Positions 58,367 to 64,000 of a stretch of DNA of 64,000 bases are shown here, one piece after another (position 1 is the first letter of the stretch; the number at the start of each line of letters is the position of its first letter). The stretch covers positions 65,055 to 129,054 of the forward strand of contig NZ_LMMZ01000034.1 in the NCBI RefSeq assembly GCF_001422885.1. The letters are read 5' to 3'. The notes under the pieces are model-generated. The model was given only the letters and a program-made list of their open reading frames with translations. It was not told the origin of the DNA and did no database searches. This stretch comes from Methylobacterium sp. Leaf104 (GTDB lineage Bacteria; Pseudomonadota; Alphaproteobacteria; Rhizobiales; Beijerinckiaceae). Both the position numbers and the translations under genes were made by a program.

Positions 58367-59515
58367 ATGAAGATCTTCCAGTGCCAGGCCTGCGACCAGC
58401 CGATCAGCTTCGAGAGCACCCATTGCGAGAGCTGCGAGCGCCGGCTGGGCTATGTCTGCGACCTTCACGAGATGTCGGCCGTCGAGCCGGTGGGCGGGCT
58501 CTGGCACGCCTATGCCAATCCCGGGCGCAGGTACCGCTTCTGCGCCAATGCCGACCATGACGCCTGCAACTGGCTGGTGCCCGAGGATTCGCCGAATCGC
58601 TACTGCGTCACTTGTCGGCACAATCACGTGGTGCCCGACCTTTCGATCGCCTGGAACCTGACCCGCTGGCGCCAGATCGAGGCGGCCAAGCACCGGCTGT
58701 TCTACTCGCTGCTCCGCCTCGACCTGCCGCTGATGACCCGGGACGAGAACCCCGCCACGGGCCTCGCCTTCGATTTCCTGGTCGATCCGTCCGAGAGCTA
58801 CCAGATCGGCCCGCCCGTGCTCACGGGCCACCGCAGCGGCCTGATCACCTTGAACATCGCCGAGGCCGACGACGTCGAGCGCGAGCGGCGCCGGATGCTG
58901 TTCGGCGAGTATTACCGGACGCTGCTCGGCCACTTCCGCCACGAGATCGGGCATTACTTCTGGAACGTTCTGGTGCGCTTCGACCAGAGCCTGTGGACCT
59001 TCCGGTCCCTGTTCGGCGACGAGCGGCTGAACTACTCGGGCGCCCTGCAGCGCCACTACGCGCAGGGCGCGCCGCCGGACTGGGAGGAGAGCTACGTCAG
59101 CGCCTACGCCACCGCTCATCCCTGGGAGGATTTCGCGGAGACCTGGGCGCAGTATCTCCACATCGTCGACACGCTGGAGACCGCCAGCACCTTCGAGATG
59201 CATGTCCGCCCACGCCTGCGCCACGGCCCAGCGGAACCCGTGGTGATCGATTTCGATCCCTATCGGATGACCGATTTCAGCCGGATCGTGGAGGCATGGT
59301 TGCCACTCACCTACGCGGTGAACTCGCTCAGCCGCAGCATGGGCCAGCCGGCCCTGTTCCCGTTCAAGCTGACCCCGGCGGTGATCGCCAAGCTGTCCTT
59401 CGTGCATGAGCGGATCGAATCCGTCCGCTGCATGGCCAGCCCGGACGCCGATGCCGACATCCTCAAGGCGGTCATCACCGGCCTGCGCCAGAAGGTGGCG
59501 GCCCCCAACGCCTGA
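58367..59515 (+). CDS. Zinc-ribbon metallopeptidase (COG4307/DUF2248 type)
   Basis: A 382-residue cytoplasmic protein. The N-terminus has two zinc ribbons, Cys6/9/20/23 (CQACD ... CESCE) and Cys59/67/80/83 (CANADHDAC ... CVTC). A zincin active site follows: HEIGHYF at 192-198 (His192, Glu193, His196), with the third ligand probably in HPWEDFAETWAQYLH (about 250-264). The family is known only by its domain. It diverges from the transglutaminase/ATP-grasp operon, and I recall such peptidases recurring near those genes, which would pair a ligase with a peptidase. The ATG at 58367 is preceded by a weak site. Confidence 0.87.
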   Translation: MKIFQCQACDQPISFESTHCESCERRLGYVCDLHEMSAVEPVGGLWHAYANPGRRYRFCANADHDACNWLVPEDSPNRYCVTCRHNHVVPDLSIAWNLTRWRQIEAAKHRLFYSLLRLDLPLMTRDENPATGLAFDFLVDPSESYQIGPPVLTGHRSGLITLNIAEADDVERERRRMLFGEYYRTLLGHFRHEIGHYFWNVLVRFDQSLWTFRSLFGDERLNYSGALQRHYAQGAPPDWEESYVSAYATAHPWEDFAETWAQYLHIVDTLETASTFEMHVRPRLRHGPAEPVVIDFDPYRMTDFSRIVEAWLPLTYAVNSLSRSMGQPALFPFKLTPAVIAKLSFVHERIESVRCMASPDADADILKAVITGLRQKVAAPNA

Positions 59516-59545
59516 ACGTCCCAGCCCTGCAGGGCGCCGGGACGC

Positions 59546-59953
59546 TCAGATCGGCGCGATGGCGCGGGGTCGTCCCTCGTCGTCGATCGCCACGAAGGTG
59601 AAGGTCGCCTCGGTCACCTGCTCGCGCAACTGGGTGCGGAAGCGCCGGGCCCAGGCCTCGACCTCGATCTTCATCGAACTGCGTCCGACCCGGTCGATCC
59701 GGGTGTAGACGCAGAGCACGTCGCCGACGCGGACCGGCCGGATGAAGGTCATGGCATTGACCGCCACGGTGACCGCCCGCCCCTGCGAGCGTTCGACCGC
59801 CGCGATTCCCCCGGCCTGGTCCATCTGCGACATCACCCACCCGCCGAAGATGTCGCCGTTGGCGTTGGTGTCGGCCGGCATCGCGATGGTGCGTACCGTC
59901 AGTTCGCCGCTCGGGCGCCGCGCCTCGTCCATCTCCGCCATGATCCCGCTCAT
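59546..59953 (-). CDS. Acyl-CoA thioesterase, YciA/hotdog family
   Basis: A 135-residue hotdog-fold thioesterase. The family signature is MPADTNANGDIFGGWVMSQMDQAGGIAA, in which the Asn and Asp/Gly at NANGDIFGGW form the active site with Asp in QMDQ, followed by VAVNAMTFIRPVRVGDVL. Such enzymes hydrolyse short to medium acyl-CoAs. Start 59953 (MSGIMAEMDE) has a GGGGGA stretch upstream; 59941 is an alternative. The gene is alone, convergent with the metallopeptidase gene 30 bp away. Confidence 0.92.
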   Translation of the reverse strand: MSGIMAEMDEARRPSGELTVRTIAMPADTNANGDIFGGWVMSQMDQAGGIAAVERSQGRAVTVAVNAMTFIRPVRVGDVLCVYTRIDRVGRSSMKIEVEAWARRFRTQLREQVTEATFTFVAIDDEGRPRAIAPI

Positions 59954-60019
59954 GTCCCGTCCCCCACCGATTCCACTCTAGGACGATACCGGGCGCGTTG
60001 CCGAGGTATCGCCAAGCCG

Positions 60020-60148
60020 TCAGGGCATCAGGCCGACATAGCTGAGGGCGCCGGCGAGGATCACCGCGAAGGCGGAGAGGAAGACTTCGAGGGGAATCGA
60101 TTCCCAGAGCGCGGGCGATGGCGCGTGGCGGGCCGCGAGAGCCTTCAT
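60020..60148 (-). CDS. Small membrane protein of 42 residues
   Basis: A short gene with an excellent ribosome-binding site: GGAGG 7 bases before ATG 60148. The product is 42 residues, basic at the start (MKALAARHAPSPALWESIP) and then one membrane helix (LEVFLSAFAVILAGALSYVG), ending LMP. I know no family name. The high third-position GC of its codons and the strong start argue for a real small protein. It stands between the thioesterase gene and the Tyr/Arg repeat protein gene on the same strand. Function unknown; single-helix proteins of this size often tune larger membrane complexes. Confidence 0.62.
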   Translation of the reverse strand: MKALAARHAPSPALWESIPLEVFLSAFAVILAGALSYVGLMP

Positions 60149-60263
60149 GACGTGTCCTCCGGAGCGGACCGATCTGGCGCCGGCCGTCTCGCTCCTTGCA
60201 ACTTATCGCATGGTGCCGGAGCTTCACAGCCATCGGACAGAAATTTAGTGCCATCAACGCGAA

Positions 60264-60297
60264 CGGCCCGGCCCTCGTCGCGACGAGGGCCGGGCCG
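60264..60297. terminator. GC-rich hairpin downstream of the Tyr/Arg repeat gene
   Basis: CGGCCCGGCCCTCGTC (60264-60279) pairs perfectly with GACGAGGGCCGGGCCG (60282-60297), a 16-bp stem with a 2-base gap. It lies about 40 bases past the stop at 60337 (minus strand). There is no T-run, so it may end transcription inefficiently or protect the 3' end. Confidence 0.55.
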
Positions 60298-60336
60298 AGC
60301 GTAAGGGCGCGTCCGTGGGCGGACGCCGCCGAGACC

Positions 60337-60630
60337 TTAGTAGTAGAAGCGACGCGGGCCGTAGTAGCGGCGGCCATAGAAGGGGCGCGGGCCGTAGAAG
60401 CGACGCGGGCCGTAGAAGCGGCGGCCATAGAAGGGGCGCGGGCCGTAGAACCGGCGCGGGCCGTAGAAGCGGCGGCGGTAGCCGTAATACTGAACCGTCT
60501 GCACGGTGGCCGGGGCGGCCTCGCTCTGGAGGGCGAGGGCGGGGCCGATGGGGGCGGCCGAAGCGCCCTGTGGCGCGGTGGCGGCGAAGCCTAGGGCCAG
60601 CAGCGCGGCCAGCACGAGTTTCCTCAGCAC
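60337..60630 (-). CDS. Secreted Tyr/Arg-rich repeat protein
   Basis: A 97-residue protein with a GTG start at 60630 (GGGAG 9 bases upstream). Residues 1-26 are a signal peptide (LRKLVLAALLALGFAATAPQ then GASAA). The first part of the mature protein is Ala/Gln-rich; from about 49 to the end the protein consists of RRFYGPR / RPFYGRR units and ends RRFYY. Two 17-residue repeats are encoded by the DNA repeat at 60368-60469. Such Tyr/Arg/Gly-rich exported proteins occur in many Rhizobiales; function unknown. The composition suggests binding to polyanions, the cell surface or self-association. Confidence 0.78.
   Translation of the reverse strand: MLRKLVLAALLALGFAATAPQGASAAPIGPALALQSEAAPATVQTVQYYGYRRRFYGPRRFYGPRPFYGRRFYGPRRFYGPRPFYGRRYYGPRRFYY
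60368..60469. repeat. Tandem 51-bp repeat, two copies
   Basis: Units 60368-60418 and 60419-60469 differ at about three positions. They stay in frame and encode 17-residue units of the FYGPR type in the secreted protein. Shorter partial units flank both sides. Confidence 0.85.
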
Positions 60631-60779
60631 GTTCTCAACTCCCTGAATTCTGTCGAGTCTCGACACACCGGTATCCCTCGTCGCGAGGCCCGGATGCAGC
60701 AAACGCACGAGGGCCGAAAGCGTTTCCCCGATGGCGGCCAAGGTTCCGCTCATGGTCAACGAAGCCCTGCCCCGCCCTG

Positions 60780-60965
60780 TCAGGCGATCTTCAGGGTCAT
60801 GTCGACGGTCGGCGCCGTGGCGCTGCCCTTCACGAGGCTGATGCCGTGCTCGCAATCCTCGCGGCGGACATAGGCCTCGGCGGAATCGGCGACGACGTTG
60901 CCGTTCTGGGACCGGAGGCGCCACCGCCAGCCGCCGGCGGAATCCCGGAAGAGTTCAAACCGCAT
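60780..60965 (-). CDS. DUF1508 (YegP-like) protein
   Basis: A 61-residue soluble protein forming one DUF1508 unit: MRFELFRDSAGGWRWRLRSQNGNVVADSAEAYVRREDCEHGI in the N-terminal part, with the family pattern F-x(3)-D-x(2)-G-x-W-R-W-R-L and N-G-x(2)-(I/V)-A. E. coli YegP has two such units; single-unit forms like this are common. Function is unknown. The start at 60965 is chosen because it begins directly at the domain; the frame is open 13 codons further. Confidence 0.88.
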   Translation of the reverse strand: MRFELFRDSAGGWRWRLRSQNGNVVADSAEAYVRREDCEHGISLVKGSATAPTVDMTLKIA

Positions 60966-61125
60966 CGCCCTCGCCTCCGAAGCTGCCGGACCAGCCGTCC
61001 GCACCGCCTTGAGATGGCTCTGCGCGTCGCCCTGGCAATGCCCCGGCGACGTCGAGGGAAGGCGGACACGAAAACGCCGCCCCGGAGATCCGGGACGGCG
61101 CGACGTTCAGCGGAAGCGAATGGGT

Positions 61126-62616
61126 TCAGGAGCGCGGGCCGCGATCGAGCCAGCCGATGGCGCGACCCTCGCCGCTGCCCTGCGGACGCGGACCGCGGGA
61201 ACGCTGCTCGCCGCGGGGCTCCGCGCGGTTCTCGCCCTGGCCGCCGGCGGGACGGCGGTCGCCGCGACCCTCCTGGGGACGGGCGGCGCCGTCGGGACGG
61301 CTCGGGCGACCGGAGCCGCGATTCTCACCGCCGCGACCCTCGAAGCCGCGGCCCTGGCCGGGACGGCCGCCGGGGCGGCTGCTCGGACGCTGGCCCTGGC
61401 GCTGGCCGGGACGCTGGCCGTTCGGCGCCGGACGGCGCTCCTCGGCCTGGGCGTTGTCCGCCGCCTCCTGGCGCGACGGCGGGCTGAAGCCCTCGGGGAA
61501 GCCCGCCACGGGGATCTTCTGGCGCGTGGTGCGCTCGATGTCTCGCAGGTAGGCCTTCTCCTCGTCGTTGCAGAACGAGATCGCGAGCCCGTTCGCCCCG
61601 GCGCGCGCGGTGCGGCCGATGCGGTGGACGTAGCTCTCCGGCACGTTCGGCAGGTCGTAGTTGATGACGTGGCTTACCGCCTCGACGTCGATGCCGCGGG
61701 CGGCGATGTCGGTGGCGACGAGCACGCGGCAGGAGCCGTCCTTGAAGGCGGCCAGCGCCCGTTCGCGCTGCGGCTGGGACTTGTTGCCGTGGATGGCCGA
61801 GGCGTTGATCGAGACCTTCTCCAGGCCGCGGACGACGCGGTCGGCGCCGTGCTTGGTCCGGGTGAAGACGAGGACGCGCTCGATCGCCGGATCGCGCAGG
61901 ATGTGGTTGAGGAGGGCCTGCTTCGCGCCGGTATGGGCGAAGATGACCTCCTGGGTCACGCGCTCGGCCGTGGTGGCCACGGGGGTCACGGCGACCTGAA
62001 CGGGATCGCGCAGGTACTGGTCGGCGAGGCTGGCGATGTTCTTCGGCATGGTGGCCGAGAAGAACAGGCTCTGGCGCTCCTTCGGCAGCATCTTCACGAT
62101 GCGCTTCAGGGCGTGGATGAAGCCGAGGTCGAGCATCTGGTCGGCCTCGTCGAGGACGAGAATCTCGACGGCCTCGAGGGTCAGCGAGCGGCGCTCGATG
62201 AGGTCCATCAGGCGGCCGGGGGTCGCGACCAGGATGTCGACGCCGTTGGCCAGCGCCTTCTCCTGGCGGGAGATGGTGACGCCGCCGAACACCACCGTAT
62301 TGGTGAAGGAGAGGTATTTTCCGTAATCCGAGAAGTTCTCGGCGATCTGGTTGGCGAGCTCGCGGGTGGGCGAGAGCACCAGCACGCGGCAGCCGCGGCG
62401 AATCGGCCGGCGCGGGGTCTCGGCGAGGCGGTGCAGGATCGGCAGCGCGAAGGCGGCCGTCTTGCCGGTGCCCGTCTGGGCGATGCCGCAGAGGTCGCGG
62501 CCCTGCATGGCGGGAGCGATGGCCTGGGCCTGGATCGGGGTCGGGCTCTTGTAGCCGGCCTCTTCCAGGGCGCGCAGCACGGGCTGGGCGAGGCCGAAAT
62601 CGGTGAATTGGGTCAA
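61126..62616 (-). CDS. rhlE: DEAD-box RNA helicase, RhlE type
   Basis: A 496-residue ATP-dependent RNA helicase. Q motif GYKSPTPIQ (21-29), Walker A AQTGTGKT (46-53), PTRELA, DEAD (156-159), SAT (about 191) and [10 protein letters not shown] (motif VI, about 330) are all present. The core ends near residue 380; the tail of over 100 residues is Arg/Gly/Pro/Gln-rich ([17 protein letters not shown] and similar), an RNA-binding, phase-separation-prone type of extension. It probably remodels ribosomal or mRNA structure, often at low temperature. A 400-bp region precedes it. Confidence 0.93.
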   Translation of the reverse strand: MTQFTDFGLAQPVLRALEEAGYKSPTPIQAQAIAPAMQGRDLCGIAQTGTGKTAAFALPILHRLAETPRRPIRRGCRVLVLSPTRELANQIAENFSDYGKYLSFTNTVVFGGVTISRQEKALANGVDILVATPGRLMDLIERRSLTLEAVEILVLDEADQMLDLGFIHALKRIVKMLPKERQSLFFSATMPKNIASLADQYLRDPVQVAVTPVATTAERVTQEVIFAHTGAKQALLNHILRDPAIERVLVFTRTKHGADRVVRGLEKVSINASAIHGNKSQPQRERALAAFKDGSCRVLVATDIAARGIDVEAVSHVINYDLPNVPESYVHRIGRTARAGANGLAISFCNDEEKAYLRDIERTTRQKIPVAGFPEGFSPPSRQEAADNAQAEERRPAPNGQRPGQRQGQRPSSRPGGRPGQGRGFEGRGGENRGSGRPSRPDGAARPQEGRGDRRPAGGQGENRAEPRGEQRSRGPRPQGSGEGRAIGWLDRGPRS

Positions 62617-63016
62617 GGAGTAACTTTCAGGCAGCGGGACCGCGCCGGACGCCCTCGTGGCGAGGGAAATCGTCGAGAAATTGGTCGGTCCGTTGAGCTG
62701 GAGCCGCCCGCGTGCCGGGGCAGTCCGGGTGCATGCACGTTGAAGAGAGGGGCTCAGGTCGCGCGGGGCCCGCAGAAGCGATCCGGCAATCCGTCACGCA
62801 GCCCTCTCAAGCGGAACCATGACGGCCGCTGACGCTGCACTTGCGATATGAGCTTTCGCGCCTGCGAAGTCAATGGCCGCGGTCGAGGACATGCGCGGGG
62901 CGCGGGTCGTCGCCGTCCGGTCGCGGCGTTGGCCCGGCGAATGGATTGACGCCGCGGCAACACTGGCGTGTTACGTCGTGCCGGGAGCCGGGCCGCCCGG
63001 CGCTTCACGGGTCCGG
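62617..63016. other. Divergent intergenic region, rhlE / flippase gene
   Basis: 400 bp without a supported gene. It should hold the rhlE promoter and leader; DEAD-box helicase mRNAs often have long leaders. A plus-strand frame is open from about 62870 but its product is not family-like before the ATG at 63017. I see no clear promoter motif. Confidence 0.4.
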
Positions 63017-64000
63017 ATGATCGCGCGCCACACCCTCACCTATGTCGGCTCGCGGGGCGTCGCCGCCGGCCTGAACATGGGCGCCCTCGCGGTGTTCACC
63101 CGGCTCGCGCCCACGGACGTGTTCGGGCTCTACCTGCTCACCCTGTCCTGGGCGCTGGTGCTCTACAGCGCCACCTGCCAGTGGCCGAAATTTTCGTTCT
63201 TCGCCCTCTACGCGGAGGACCGGGCGATCCTGCAGGTCGGCACCGTGGTGCGTCTCCTCGGCGCCATGGTGACCCTGGCGGCGGTGATCGCGGCCGGCGC
63301 GGCCGGCCTCGGGCTCCTCGATCCGCTCGCGGCGCTCGCCATCTTCATCGCCGTCTTCGGCATGATGGCCTTCGAGGGCGCCGCCGAGATCGCGCGGACG
63401 CGGCTCGAGGTCGGCGCGGTCGCCCTGTCGGTGGTGCTGCGTGCCAGCCTGGTCCTGGCTCTCGGCAGCACCGCCCTCCTCCTCGGCGGCGGCGCGATCC
63501 CGCTGCTCCTGGCCACCGCGGGCGCCAACATCGTCGCCGCCCTGCCCACCCTCTCCGTCATCCGCGGCCTGCTGCGGGGCGGCGGCAGCTGGGCGGAGGC
63601 GCGCGGCCTCCTCGCCTATGGCTGGCCCCTGGTGCTGTCCTTCGGGGCCGCCGCCCTGGCGCAGACCGCCGACCGCCTCGTCATCGGCGCCAGCATCGGC
63701 GTGTCGGAACTCGGCGCCTACGGCGCCTTCGCCGATTTCCTGCGCCAGAGCTTCGTCGTCTTCGGCGACAGCGTCGCCCTGGCGCTGATCTCCATCGCCA
63801 AGCGGGACGCCCGGGACGGCGGCATCGCGGCGGCCCGCCCGGTGCTGGAGGATGCCATCCGCCTCCTCACGGTGATCGCGGCCTTCGGCGCCGTGTTCTT
63901 CCTGGCCTTCGACGGCATCCTCGTCACCCTGCTGCTCGGGCCGGATTACCGCGAGACCGCCCTGCGGGTGGCGCCGCTGCTGGTGGCGGCCAGCATCCTG
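63017..64000 (+). CDS. Polysaccharide flippase family protein, partial
   Basis: The gene runs off the window end: 328 codons are present with no stop. The product is polytopic, with about nine hydrophobic segments in view. It opens ARHTLTYVGSRGVAAGLNMGALAVFTRLAPTDVFGLYLL, the pattern of Wzx/O-antigen flippases of the MATE/MOP superfamily, and continues with AYGWPLVLSFGAAALAQTADRLVIGASIGVSELGAYGA, the second-half repeat. It would flip lipid-linked sugars for capsule or exopolysaccharide. The start ATG at 63017 follows GGTCCGG and has no strong ribosome-binding site. The true end and neighbours are unseen. Confidence 0.8.
   Translation, partial: MIARHTLTYVGSRGVAAGLNMGALAVFTRLAPTDVFGLYLLTLSWALVLYSATCQWPKFSFFALYAEDRAILQVGTVVRLLGAMVTLAAVIAAGAAGLGLLDPLAALAIFIAVFGMMAFEGAAEIARTRLEVGAVALSVVLRASLVLALGSTALLLGGGAIPLLLATAGANIVAALPTLSVIRGLLRGGGSWAEARGLLAYGWPLVLSFGAAALAQTADRLVIGASIGVSELGAYGAFADFLRQSFVVFGDSVALALISIAKRDARDGGIAAARPVLEDAIRLLTVIAAFGAVFFLAFDGILVTLLLGPDYRETALRVAPLLVAASIL

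Overview
The window is high-GC alphaproteobacterial DNA, most likely from Methylobacteriaceae (Methylobacterium or Methylorubrum). The grounds are a 267-residue PhyR divergent from a NepR gene, a 188-residue EF-P, E1-beta and E2 subunits of pyruvate dehydrogenase that both carry a lipoyl domain, and the Rhizobiales-type gene order dusB-ntrBC/ntrYX-hfq-hflX beside ispDF-cinA and pdhABC-lpd-lipA. I saw no rRNA, tRNA, CRISPR array, insertion sequence or prophage.

Region 1 (1-5400) is a general-stress-response island. phyR (1258-2061) and nepR (2242-2466) diverge from a 181-bp gap that holds two back-to-back sigma-EcfG promoters matching GGAAC-N16-CGTT exactly. Three more exact matches lie within 1.3 kb on either side. 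They precede a small secreted protein (436-801), a membrane protein of the DUF1328 type (2611-2787), and a non-coding stretch that ends in a strong terminator. The last is a candidate 90-nt sRNA (about 1041-1129) with a C-rich loop, organised like the Caulobacter stress sRNA GsrN. Weaker promoter variants precede a KGG protein (113-307), a NepR-like paralogue next to a lone receiver protein (4610-5345), and a holin-family membrane protein (12965-13357).

Region 2 (5500-23700) holds housekeeping and envelope genes: a Tat-exported dienelactone hydrolase, a DUF192 protein, a two-domain cold-shock protein, a DUF1624 acyltransferase, the complete EF-P beta-lysylation set (efp, epmA, epmB), a TerB protein, an orphan SNF2 helicase, an exported protein, an NIT-domain chemoreceptor, uvrA, an outer-membrane barrel protein and a fasciclin protein.

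Region 3 (23700-36930) is the nitrogen two-component cluster with RNA and ribosome factors, read leftward: dusB-ntrB-ntrC-(DUF6886-like), then ntrY-ntrX, hfq, hflX. A gamma-glutamyltransferase and an OxlT-type transporter on the opposite strand split ntrBC from ntrYX.

Region 4 (37100-51200) holds ispDF-cinA, an ABC exporter coupled to a phosphatase-like protein, and the leftward 2-oxoacid dehydrogenase block: divIC/ftsB-like gene, pdhA, pdhB, a DUF5076 gene, pdhC, lpdA, a GlsB-type membrane protein, lipA and a COQ10/RatA START protein. lipA would supply the lipoyl cofactor that PdhB, PdhC and Lpd use. A LysR regulator and mntR follow.

Region 5 (51200-59500) is a translationally coupled operon of unknown function: transglutaminase-DUF2126, then circularly permuted ATP-grasp-alpha-E, then transglutaminase. 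A zinc-ribbon metallopeptidase diverges from it. The set looks like a peptide ligation and cleavage system. Region 6 (59500-64000) has a thioesterase, a 42-residue membrane protein, a secreted Tyr/Arg repeat protein, a DUF1508 protein, an RhlE-type helicase and the start of a polysaccharide flippase cut by the window edge.
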